A DNA stretch of 64,000 nucleotides, from NCBI GenBank assembly GCA_015227615.1, contig JAALGZ010000027.1, positions 124,001 to 188,000 of the forward strand, given 5' to 3'. The notes under the pieces were generated by a model. The model worked only from the letters and a program-made list of their open reading frames with translations. It was not told where the DNA came from and searched no databases. This DNA is from Labyrinthula sp. Ha. Its lineage: Eukaryota; Sar; Bigyra; Labyrinthulida; Labyrinthulaceae. Positions 24,352-35,259 of this stretch are shown piece after piece. Position 1 is the first letter of the stretch; each line of letters starts with the position of its first letter. The translations under genes were made by a program, and so were the position numbers.

Positions 24352-25580
24352 CTAATGCGTAGCTAATTTAAATGCTTGTAGTCCATCCCGTAAAAACTTT
24401 TCAGGATGGTTTTCACTTTGTCTTAAAATTTCGTTCCTGGATAAAAGAAAAACAGAATGAACCTCGCTTTTATCTATCTTTATATTTTCATAGTCCTTTA
24501 TAGATATGTTAACTTGAAAAACAGTTCCCCAATTTGGGGTTTCTGCGTCAAAGAAGAACTTAACTCCTTCTTGTTGCAATACCTGACCTGATATATCCAA
24601 ACCTAATTCTTCCTTAATTTCCCTTATAGCTGATAACTTGTAATCTTCTTTCACCTCATTATATCCACCAGGTGCTGGATCAATTAAACCAGGTGCATGA
24701 GACTTGGACAAAGATCTTTTTTGAACGAGGTAGTTGTTTTCAACCTTGATCACAACATAGCAACAACGAGAACATAGATGAAAATATGACATAGCTCCCC
24801 TTCTAATTGGCCTAATGAACTTATCTGTACTTTTTTCTACAATAGGTACAAACTCAAATGAATTAGAACTTGAATATCTTTGTCTTAAACTTTCAAGTTC
24901 CTTATCAACTAGAGAAAACAGATGTGCTTCATCCTTGTTGTTTGTTATCAAAACATGGGAATTTTGTTTTCGTTCAGTTGCATTAAGCTGAGAAGATATT
25001 CTTGTCTTCGCTTCTGTACACGATAATTTGTTTCGTGCTATTAATCTACTTGTTTGTGTCTCTTCACTTGCACAAACTAACCAAACTTCATCAACTAAAT
25101 GTGACCACCCAGCTTCCTAAAAACTCATATCGAACAGGAAATTTACAATCAAAATAGCTGCTTCAAGAACTACAATTTTAGATAAGATACTCGGGTTTTC
25201 TATTTTTGAGAAATTCTTGCTGATCTCGTTCAGTTGCTGCTGAGCAAGAGCACTAATTGCAGGCCAAACAATCTCATTCAACTTTTCCATTTGAACCGAA
25301 TCACTGAAAATGATGCTTCCAAGTTCTTTTCTATTAATAGTTCCATCTGCAGCCACAATACGATCTCCAAAATGATCAACAAGGTCCTGAAAACATTTTG
25401 TTCCTGGTAAGTATGCTTCGTGGCCGAGTTTATCTGCTTCAACTATTGCAAAACCTTTCTCAACTAAATATTTCAGTACTGTACTTTTTCCTCTATAATC
25501 TGTTAAAAAAATACTTGCATTTACGCTGCTATTCCTCCTGTCAAACCAATTATCAATAGATTGCTTCTGTAGCTTTCCAT
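24352..25580 (-). CDS. Dephospho-CoA kinase fused to Nudix hydrolase, copy B (3 exons)
   Basis: Exons 25525-25580, 25147-25492 and 24352-25116 give 388 aa, colinear with copy A. The CoaE half has the same P-loop (GLTGGIAAGKST, 12-23) and joins VVLEAAILI to EAGW followed by a VDEVW block across intron 2. The Nudix half keeps LVQKRS and a complete box (GGYNEVKEDY...REIKEELGL), so both catalytic sites look intact. The first 20 codons and most of exon 2 are identical to copy A, whereas exon 3 has diverged to roughly half to two thirds amino-acid identity by eye, with shifts such as VDGQ to VENN. This argues for two functional, separately maintained genes with a converted 5' part. The start ATG lies 158 bp from the divergent sugar dehydrogenase. 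Confidence 0.88.
25117..25146 (-). other. Ultrashort intron, 30 nt (copy B intron 2)
   Basis: Begins GTAAAT and ends TTTAG, phase 0, at the same place as the 34-nt intron of copy A but different in length and sequence. Retention would place an in-frame TAG at the acceptor. Confidence 0.93.
25179..25571 (-). repeat. 393-bp tract identical to 13813-14205
   Basis: Partner of the copy A tract, at a constant offset of 11366 bp. Covers most of exon 2, intron 1 and nearly all of exon 1. Confidence 0.9.
25493..25524 (-). other. Ultrashort intron, 32 nt (copy B intron 1)
   Basis: Identical in sequence and P-loop position to copy A intron 1. Confidence 0.95.
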
Positions 25581-25738
25581 TTCTTATTGATCTCTATTAT
25601 CGGATGTCCGATAACCCGGTAAGAGAAAATAACACAATATGGGATTACCGGTTACAAAGAACTGAATTCAGAACAAGTTGAAGCCTTAAAGGTTGAGAAC
25701 ATTGATCTAGATAATATATTTCTTTCAGCTTATAAAAA
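25581..25738. promoter_or_regulatory. 158-bp shared divergent promoter region with palindrome
   Basis: Lies between the start codons of CoaE-Nudix copy B (minus) and the sugar dehydrogenase (plus). It holds a perfect 8+2+8 inverted repeat at 25597-25614 (TTATCGGA-TG-TCCGATAA). A promoter role is inferred from position only. Confidence 0.5.
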
Positions 25739-27136
25739 ATGGGTGAAGTAGGATGCCCTGATGATGTAGATAATGGATTAATCGCTGAAAATTTTTGTGC
25801 TTTTGAAATTGAACTAACTACTGCCCAGTTATCCACTCCTAGAGGTATTCTCTCGCTTCCTCAAAACAGAATCCTTGTTCTAGAACGTGGAAGCCAAAGT
25901 ATTCAGCTCATACTTCTAGATGATACAAGCACAATTTATACAGCTGAACGAGTTACTTTAGCTTCAGCGTCTGGATTGAATCATGGCCTAGCAGTTGATC
26001 CAACCAACTCGTACATTTACGCCTCTTCCTCCAACGAAATTTATCGTTGGCCGTACTCTATTATTCAAAATACGATTATATCCTTTTCTAACTCTCAAGT
26101 GGAAGTCAACGATCTTCATAGAGAACATGTAGTAACTAATGTCAATCTTGGACAAGGTTCCAGTGGTCATACCACAAGAACCTTGGTATTTGATTCACTG
26201 GGGAGGTTATATGTTTCGATTGGAAGTGTAGAGAATGTTGATTCTGATAGCTCGAGAAGTAGAATTTATCGTGTAGAGATGAATGGAACTGAGTTTCCGA
26301 TAGACATTGGCCAGAGTGAACTCTTTGCTGATGGGGTACGTAATGAGGTGGCACTTGCATTTGATACCAATGATGTACTTTGGGGCGCTGAAAATGGAGC
26401 AGACAGGTTATTTCGAGAGGATCTAGGAGGGGATGTACATGAGGATAATCCTGCAGAAGAGTTGAATATGTTTAAGGAAAGTGGAAGATTTTACGGTTAT
26501 CCATATTGCTGGACAGAATACGACTTACCTGAATTTGGTTTAGGTAGAGGAACAAGTTGGGCATGGGAAAACTTCATGGATGAGTTTGATGATGACTGGT
26601 GTCGCTCTGTGGACAATGTTGTTCCCGCCGCTTTAGCGATGCAAGGTCACTCTGCTCCGTTGGGCATGGCGTTTGTGCCCTTTGGAGAAGGTAGGAATGA
26701 AACCTGTACCGGTGGGTTTCCCGAAGATCTGGAAGGGGATTTGATTGTTGCATTTCATGGTTCTTGGAACCGGGAAATTCCAACCGGGTACAAGCTGGTA
26801 GTGGTGAATTTTGAGAATGGGATCCCGACTGGTGACCAACCGGTAGATCTTCTCCGAAGTCCTGGGGCATCTGCCAGATGGGATTCAGGACTTCGACCAG
26901 TAGATGTGAAGTTTGATGGGTGTGGTAGATTGCTGGTATCAAGTGGTGGTACAAATGGGAGAGGTGCTAAGATTTTTATGATAGAATATTGGGGTGATGG
27001 AAATGAAACCTTTACTGGGGTCGAGGAAACCACATATGTAGAAGAAACAGAAGTGAAGCTGGAATGGGCTTTGCTTGGTACTTTTAGTTTTTTTGCCATC
27101 TTGGCAGTCCTCCTAGTGCTGATTAATAGGAAATAG
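25739..27136 (+). CDS. PQQ-type glucose/sorbosone dehydrogenase with C-terminal membrane anchor
   Basis: Single exon, 465 aa. The family is soluble quinoprotein sugar dehydrogenases, six-bladed propellers that oxidise aldoses using PQQ and calcium. Visible blocks are LSTPRGILSL and ILVLERG near the start, GLNHGLAVDP, a GHTTRTLVFDSLGRLYVSIGS block with the likely active-site His, RNEVALAFDTNDVLWGAENG, then APLGMAFVP, FHGSWNR and RPVDVKFDGCGRLLVSSGG. The C-terminus has an acidic, threonine-rich linker and one hydrophobic helix (about 440-462) ending in NRK. Family members are normally secreted, but no signal peptide is present and only 158 bp separate this ATG from the next gene, so a leader exon is hard to place. 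An in-frame TAA lies just upstream of the ATG. Function is family-level; topology is unclear. Confidence 0.85.
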   Translation: MGEVGCPDDVDNGLIAENFCAFEIELTTAQLSTPRGILSLPQNRILVLERGSQSIQLILLDDTSTIYTAERVTLASASGLNHGLAVDPTNSYIYASSSNEIYRWPYSIIQNTIISFSNSQVEVNDLHREHVVTNVNLGQGSSGHTTRTLVFDSLGRLYVSIGSVENVDSDSSRSRIYRVEMNGTEFPIDIGQSELFADGVRNEVALAFDTNDVLWGAENGADRLFREDLGGDVHEDNPAEELNMFKESGRFYGYPYCWTEYDLPEFGLGRGTSWAWENFMDEFDDDWCRSVDNVVPAALAMQGHSAPLGMAFVPFGEGRNETCTGGFPEDLEGDLIVAFHGSWNREIPTGYKLVVVNFENGIPTGDQPVDLLRSPGASARWDSGLRPVDVKFDGCGRLLVSSGGTNGRGAKIFMIEYWGDGNETFTGVEETTYVEETEVKLEWALLGTFSFFAILAVLLVLINRK

Positions 27137-28079
27137 GTATTTATTTATGAAACCTGAACCACCAGAAATCAAAATGAAGTATATGAGCTAAAGATGAAAG
27201 TTAAGAGAAACAAAATCCTTAGATCCCCCGATTTTTAGGATTTGAAAATAGTTTGATGCCTGTTCAAGATCTTAGTTCACACTTAATTCTTCTTTCGGAG
27301 AAGAGCCTCGAGTTGTGTGATCTTTAACCTATCTTCATTCTCTTTTTACATCCTGAAACTCAAAAACCAGAGGTTTTCAGTTTTTCTTCGCTTTTATTAG
27401 TTAGAATATTCTTCATTTATAATGAAAGTACAGTACAGAAAAATTGGCATATTAGGGAAGAAATAAGCCTTAGATAGAGGGAGAGGAACAGATTAATTAT
27501 AGGAAATATGTAACCCAGGAGCTAATGTCTGCACCACAATTCTTTGGCTTACCAGGTTTAGCCTTTTCAGTGAGCTCAGCGTGAAATAAATAGATTGACT
27601 CAAAGATTCCATTTACAGGCTCTCATTTATTAATAACTATTTCTTAAATCCCACCAAAGCTTTCACAAGTACACGAATTTGTTCTTTAGGTACTTCTGAA
27701 ACACCTGAAAGGTTTGTTTCTCTAGTTTTTTCTTGTTGGTTTATAATTGTCGGTTCTGAAACTTGAAAACTAACTCCAACTTTGGGAATTATAATAATAT
27801 GAGAACCATGTACTTTGGATAATATCTAAGGGCTTAAAAGCCATCATATAGGGTCTACAAAGACTGCAAGCTTAAATGAAGTCGTCATACCCTCAGTTCT
27901 TTTGATTAACAAAGGCTCACTCATACTTAACAAGCTATATAGCCAAAATAATTTTTCTTTGTTTCTGCCAGTTGATTTCTTCAGCCAAGGATATGGCAGA
28001 AATGGACTCGAACAACTTATGGGAATATGCAAAACAACTGCCTAAGTCAATAGAGGCGGGTTGTTTTCCATTGAGGAAA
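27137..28079. other. Intergenic, no confident gene
   Basis: A minus-strand frame (27844-28032), followed by another open stretch to about 27640, can be stitched by assuming short introns, but it leads into sequence antisense to a LINE endonuclease, so I do not call a gene. The 5' edge of that LINE may lie here. Confidence 0.4.
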
Positions 28080-30900
28080 TGGAATAATGTACTGGTGCAT
28101 CTACTTTGGTAGACTAGTGAGATATTTAAGGCCTAATCTGGGTTACTAAGTTAGCTGAAGGATCTTTGCTAATATTAGCTCTTTCAACAACAAAGACTCC
28201 CTAGAGATCACTAGTATCTACACTCCAAAAGCCAGGAATTAACCATAAAGGTATATGAATTTTTTAGATGAACTGGATTGTAATGGATTTAAAAAGACAA
28301 ATAGGATAAGCTGGATACATCTATTAGGAGACTTTACAGCTCAGGTAAACAAGAAACTGGGAGCAACCATTTAGAGCTCGGACTACTATGTAACAAACAT
28401 ATCAAATAGAAAGATGCTACTGCAAAATCGCTAAAACATGGACTTCAGATTTCAAGCCAAATGTAAACTACGGGAATTGCAGGATCAAAATGCGAACCAC
28501 TTAATTCCCATAACCTGTAGCAGCGAAAATTCTAAGATAATTTTTCCTTAACAAAGGGTCTAGAATCATACGAAATTTCAAGATTGTTAGAATTATTAGT
28601 AGAAAGGTCAACCACTAGGGATTTTTAACTATATCTCTACTCAAGTAATACTCGCAGTCGGCCATCGTCACCCACAGTATAAAAACTAACTAAGAATAAG
28701 TTTATAGCTGGAGCTAAACACAAAATGTGCGTAGTTAACACGTTATTTTTTATAGAAGTCGAGAAAGAAAAGCTCGGTTCATTCTCCATTTTTCAGTTAC
28801 CGTAGGGCAGATGAAGTGAAAATCATTTTTATTAAACAAAATGCTCAGTATTTCAAATATAGTCTAGATTGGTTCACGCCATATGAAGCATTATAACAAT
28901 TCTTAAGAGGCCTTCATATGCTATATAACGTCTCAGATAGACTAGCTAGATTATGAAAACTCAGTTTCTCTGTTTTCTTAATTTGTTATATACCTATTAA
29001 CTGACTAATTAATGTGCATCAATCTATTATCGCAGGATTTATCCTGAATTTACTTCGTTTACGATCTAAACTTATTAATTCTCTAACGAGTACTTTTACA
29101 CTACTTTTTCTTTGCTCATTAATTACACTCTAGGTGACATCGCTAACTTAGCTAGAAGAAAATCTGACTAGGATGTATGCTCTAAAGACTTTATTGAAAA
29201 TTCTAATTAACAATTAGGTAATTTCCAAATTTTATCACCGGCAATCCAACTATTGAGCTAAAAGTAGTACTTTATCTATTAACCACTACATATATCTAGA
29301 GCTCTCAGCTAGCTTCTCATATAACCACTAATCTGAAGAAGCTCACCACACCTGTGAAAAACTACTAGAGAAATTAATCGCTGAACAAAGACTCTAATGT
29401 TTTTGGAAAAAAATACAAAGTCAAAATTCCAGGTCAAGCGCAGAAGAAAAAGATATAAGAATTCCTGATCACACATCAGAAAAAAATATTCCCAATAAAG
29501 TACGAGATACAATGCTGAAAGTTCTAAATAACTGGACAAAGCTGACCTCTCATAAAATTCATCAGAACTTTGAGGAAAGAACATAGGCGAAACCTATACG
29601 ATAATACATGACTCCATTTAAGGCTTAACCGCACACTACAATATAACTAGGGAAAACAGTAGGAGTTCAATAAAAATGCAGAAATATGCTAAGTTTTCCC
29701 GAAAGATATGTATCCCTAAGGATATCCACTGCGACCTTAATAAGTTGCAGCACAACAAGAAAAATGGTACCCTAAAACTACAAACTATGAAGTATTTATA
29801 GTGGCAGAGTATCAGTGATTTTCTCCATGAAGAGAAAAATCATGCCAATACTAAGAAAAATAGAAGCCGTTCCTCAGAGGGTATTGAATCCATACAAAAT
29901 TTCTAAAGATTTCGTGGGGGAAATTACCAAGAGTGTATAAGGGATAATTAATAAATCTTATATTGGAAATAGGATTGAGTCAAGAGATTAAGCCAGTTTT
30001 TAAGGCAGTAAGGGTCTATCTACCTATAAAATGGAGTGGGGATAATGTGATCCAATATATTCATTCCACTGTTACTATGTTCAACATCTCTTTTAAGCTC
30101 CTGTTTAAGCACATGATTATATAGTTAAGATATTTTCAAGATATACTATTTTCACTCAAATCCAGTCTTAGATAAGGAAAATCAGCATTCCAAAAATATA
30201 AGATTTGAAAAAGATGCAACATAAAAATATAGAATAAAAGTATTTCATCGAAATCACTATGGGTTATATCAAAAAAATCCTTCGACTTAATATCTTTAAA
30301 TTTTATAGAGCCAGCACTACTCAAGAAAACAATAAATATGAAAACAGTAAATACTGCTTGTATGCTTGCAGTTGATGAAAACTAGAGTAAGATATGGTTA
30401 ACATTATTTGAATTTTACTCAAACTTCAGGGGTGACATTCAAAGCGATGTATTTTCTCTTATAATTTTCAACATCGCCCTTAACAGCAAAATAAACAGGC
30501 TGCAAAAGGGGAAAATAATCAAGTTTGTCTCGACCAAGTAATAAACATACTCTTGGAATTCAAGGATCGTACGACTGACTTCAACATAAAGCAGAAATCA
30601 GAAGATCAAAATCTCACAGAAGATTGTAATTTTGTCTAATCAGCTGAATTGAAAGTCAACATGAAAAGTCAATGGTTCTCAAAACTCAACGAACATTGAA
30701 AATTACCAGGTGAATACCTAAATTCTTGCTAGAGAGCCAATATAAGCAGCATGTTTTCAAGACTATGCAAAACACTTTCCAATGATAATAGAGTCACAAT
30801 AATACAAGAAATCCAGGAATACGAGGTAGGACTGGACTGGTTACTTTTAATAGCAGGGTCTGTAAAGCGTAAATAAGATCTGATAGAGATAGTGCCCAAA
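28080..30900 (+). mobile_element. Old, heavily decayed LINE (endonuclease and reverse transcriptase remnants)
   Basis: On the plus strand, broken frames spell an APE-type endonuclease: ITSIYTPKA near 28210, FLDELD, then LLGDFTAQV near 28325. Around 30430-30540 a reverse-transcriptase block reads GDIQSDVFSLIIFNIALN, matching the QGDxLSPxLF motif, and near 30650 a thumb-like AELKVNMK follows. Stops and frameshifts interrupt every segment. The order endonuclease then reverse transcriptase and the spacing of about 2 kb fit a LINE. The element is older than the one at 60-64 kb. Ends are not defined. Confidence 0.7.
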
Positions 30901-33900
30901 ATTGTGTGATAAATTTATTTTCAAAATGGAAGGGTTTTATTCTTGATAGTGTTAGGATATCTCGACATATCCTGGATTTTATTAGGCTCTTTAAAGAAGT
31001 TGTACTATTTAAAATCTAAGAAGAAAATTCTTGCATGGGTTCTTACTGCCACCTTCTTGTTTAAGCTTCATTAAAATAAAAATTAAGACTAAATATAACC
31101 AGACTAATTACCCTAGCCACTTAGGCATATTATGAAAAAATAAGCTGATGGAATAAAAGCTTCTGCATGGCTAAGATAGTTAAACAAGTAGACAAGATTT
31201 ATATAGAAAATGTGGCCGCAACGAAATGTAACCCATAAATCAAGATCTAGGAACCAAGAAATAATGAACCAAGAAATCATTCATAGCACAGAAATTAAAT
31301 AGTATTTTATTAGACAGTTATCAGAATCTATTGACATTATAAATTTGGAAAACAAAAAAACCATCGCACGGACGAGTACTTGTTATGTACTCTAGAAACT
31401 ACTGATTATCCACATTCTATACGAATCCAAGACACCATCATCGCCGCCAGTAATAATGGCTCAGATAACTTTCCAATCTACCAGTTCACCTTATCTGTTG
31501 TTGGAAACTGTGTCTCGGATTTAATTAATATAACCAGATATCAAATTTTTATTATTATTTTTAATTTGGTTTTCAATAAGAGAACACATATTTTAACTCG
31601 CATCAAGGGAGTGGGATTTCAGATTAGAGATCTATTGATTGCCAGTTCAATGTTAGGTCACCTATTTCTTTTTAAAAACTCGCTTATAATGCAAGAAATA
31701 ATTACCTTTTCTGATCACTTGGTCCAACACAATTTGACCCAGTTTTTTATTGGTGGTTAAGCATTGTCAACACTTGGTTAAGATAGCTACGCACATATTA
31801 GAAATAATGAACCGCGACACAGTGGATAATACATTAGTTAATAGGTTATTAATGAATTGACCTTATTCCTTTCCAGAATTAACACAAACAAGCCCTCTGC
31901 ATGCAAATTCTGTAATGAAAAAAAAATTAAGAATGTGTGTTTTTTGTAAGTCTTACAAGAACATAATATTTAGGAAATTCTAAAATAACTAAATTTTTCA
32001 TGTACTTCAATACAGTGGAATCCGAGTATGGTGGAAACTGTAGCCCGGTGCAAACTAGACCACAAGGCTATAGAGAGAAAAAAACAGGTGACACGATGAG
32101 GATCCATAGAGTAAAGACTTACTAAGAACTATTTCAGACCGTTTTCAAAGCACAATAAATATCACCCAACTATTTCATCTATGATAGAAGTCCAGCACAT
32201 ACAAAAACGTACTTCTCCAGATTGGGATCAACACGGCTTGTTCATGGCCGAATTAAGGCACTCGAAAACATATGAATGAGGTGTATCAGAAAGAAAAGTG
32301 ATATGTATCGGTAAAGTGTTAAGAAAACCATAATCATGTGCCATGTCAGGAAGAAGAGCAATAGATTTTGGCAAAGAATAAGGAAAATTATCATATGCAC
32401 CATTTAACAAAGATAAAGCACGTAGGGAGATAGTAGGTATGATTTTGCATCATAAATTGTACATTACCTCACTATTTTATGGCAACCTCTTATTGTTGTC
32501 TTCGGAATTTAAGTATCTTGACGTTCGTAATGACATATTTAAGAATCTAGGGAATATAATGGTTTTTTCAAAAAGAAGAGAAATAATGAAATAGACTAAA
32601 TTAAAAATGTGGAAGAGCATACATCACATACGACCAATATCTAGGTCAGTAAAAATCGATAGACGTGCATTTTAATAGCTTTCGCAGTAATATAAAGTAT
32701 AGTGTTTAGTAATGTGTAAGACTGTAAGCCATAGGGCTATAACATCAGTCCCAATTCGCACACACCCGTAAATCCAAGTTCAAAAAAAAGTATTATAGAT
32801 ATTTCCTACGCTAGACAAAAAAACTCAATCTCAGATTGAAAATATTGCTTTTCAAAAGTTAAATTTGCATATGATCACACACGTATATAATAAATTTCGT
32901 AAGATAAGTACTTCCCCAGGAGTTCAAAGAGATCTAATTAGACGAAAACCATGTTTATTTTGTGAAGAAAAAATAATAATAGCTATAACTCACGTACTGT
33001 GTCTGCATTACTTAATTTCCCATATCTCAACAAACTCATATTATAATAAATCAAAATCAACACAACATACAACAATCAAGCGAATTTAATATCGAATAAA
33101 AAGAAAAACATTGACCTTAACTTCTTTTAATATAGATTTTATGTAAATTACGAGAAGAGTATTTATTTAATTTTCCTTTCACAAAGTCTTAATTTAGTTT
33201 TAAAGATTCGAAACCACAGGGGCATGAGAATAAGATTCTCAAAAGATTAATTTATCTAATCTGATAAAGAGCCTCTACCTTGCCTTAGCAGGCTATGAGA
33301 ATATGAATACTAGAAAAAACCTATATTTTGTTGTTTACTGTCAGAAAAAAAATATTATTGAAACCGCTTTCTTAATTCGATCTCAATAGCGATGAGTTAT
33401 ATGCTAATATTTTCTAGGATTGGCGTAGCATAGTAAGGTGGCAATGGAAACCGTAGAGCTAAATATGAAAGTATAATGGATGAATCTTTAGATCACATAG
33501 GTTCAAAAGCGCCATCGGAAGATCAGAAAAATTTGTAACTAAAATTTTCTTCTACACAAGGGCCTTGGTTACAGACATGTATAGGGGCAGGGTTGAAGGT
33601 CTTGAATTGCTGCTTTAAACCATGTAGGATGAATTGGCTCAATACGTATTCAGAGATATGTGTTCATGGCTCTATATCAGCACTGAAAATATATATGGTT
33701 TGGAGGATTTGCTTTTTTATTTTCAGAAAAGTATAGCGTTTAACTTTGAATTTGAGCCTTGAATGAAAAAGCAGAAGTTGTAATTTGAGATTTAAGAGCC
33801 ACAAAGATCGGTTAAACCAGTTTAATGCGAAAAGTCCATGTTATTTAGAGATCTGTAGTTGCTCCTTTGCTACACGTTCTCTTGTCCACATAAACTAAGA

Positions 33901-35259
33901 GCTAAACTATAACTAGTCCAACATTAATTATACCTCATCAACTTTCGCATCCAGATCTTCTGCTAGTGTTATCTTATTTAAAATTATATTAGCATGAGTT
34001 TTCTTCCAACTTTTTTCCGATTTTCGACCTTAATAACAGAGCTTCTTGCACTCAAAAACCAAGTTAAGGAAGTTTACCTCTTACTGTTTCCGTACACTAT
34101 TTTTCTTCATTCGTGTTTCTGAAGCTGTGAATCCTATCTCCGACGTTGAGTCAATAAATTAGCCTTTCTAGTTCCCTAAGCACGCTGTTACATATATTAT
34201 GCTCCTGGTATCATCATCTGTTTTTCTTTACGATCATAATGTACTTCATCATTGTAACATACTGTAGTGACATGATTACAAGAACCCTTATTATTTATCC
34301 AAGTAGATCAGGTACATACAAGGTATGTATCTCATCCCGGTTTCCCACATGAAGCAGCTATTTGTTTATGAACCTTGAATTGAGATCATACCATCCATAG
34401 TTGCCGTTTCCTTGGATTCTTACTACCTCCCATTAGGCTTGTTTGACGAGGAAAGTATTTTTGGGTAATCGGAATTTTGTCTCCTATGCCAACACTTCAT
34501 ACAAAATTTTGGTACCAAACAAAAAAACAGAAATACAACAAAGTGACAAAACGTGTGAAAAATAAGCACTAAAAAATTTAATTATTCACTCTGTTCTTGC
34601 AGAGAGCTCTTTAGATATGCGTGTACAATTTTCTGAAACAAAGTTGCGTCAGAGATAGAGTCATTTCCGTGTGATGATTATACATTAATCATGCTAACTT
34701 GTGCAGTCTTTTTCGCTTTTTGTCAAGTTAAGTTAGTAAAAAGTCAAAATAGACTAGACGATAAGAATTTAAAATGGACAGGCTTTTGAATTATGTATTT
34801 TAGGCTTTATAACTCTTAGTTGTTGCTTACTGTTAGTGGAATTGGGATGTGAACATTTTGGGCAATATTGGGTCATAAATGATTTCCTCTCGAAAAAGTT
34901 TCTCTCGTTATCTCGCAAAACAAATATTTAGGTAAAATTCTTCTCGAGAAGCTCTTATTATCTAGATAAACACGCCTATCTCCTACCCGTTAAACAGGTT
35001 TCTACCCATAGAAACTAGATAACCCATCTCGGAACATTTACTTATTATTTTCTATAGTTTTTCTCGATTTCTTTATACTGTGTACTGCATATCTACATCC
35101 AATTCATGATGATATACAAGTTACTCCAATATCCGAGTTTATGCACCCTTCCTCAAAGCAGATGTTCCTTCGATGGAGTTATAAAAAGATTCATCGGACT
35201 ACGCTGCTGTAGACAAGAGACGAAAAAAACGTTGATTATTTCAATATCAAATGTTTTTC
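30901..35259. other. Repeat graveyard without an intact gene
   Basis: AT-rich DNA. Plus-strand pieces near 31890 (SACKFCNE) and 32940 (KPCLFCEEKIIIAITHVLC) resemble the CxxC...HxxxC knuckle found after many LINE reverse transcriptases, so they may be LINE tails. The frame at 31380-31760 (126 codons, TTG first) is unassigned. Confidence 0.4.
32224..32418. repeat. Diverged 60-bp tandem repeat (about 3 units)
   Basis: Units at 32261-32320, 32321-32380 and a partial at 32381-32418 align at about 60 bp spacing, with a possible weaker unit before them. On the minus strand one frame stays open across them and reads as 20-residue repeats with the pattern LPxxIxxL, which recalls FNIP or leucine-rich repeats. 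Confidence 0.5.

Noticed and set aside
26574-27099. Long minus-strand frames (up to 126 codons) opposite the sugar dehydrogenase
   Set aside because: They are shadows of a well-supported plus-strand gene.
27640-28260. Minus-strand gene assembled from four pieces by assuming 21-51 nt introns
   Set aside because: The upstream pieces are antisense to a plus-strand LINE endonuclease with clear IYTPKA and GDFTAQV motifs, so the open pieces are probably chance.
31380-31760. 126-codon plus-strand frame
   Set aside because: Starts at TTG, has AT-driven composition (Ile/Phe runs) and lies in decayed repeat DNA.
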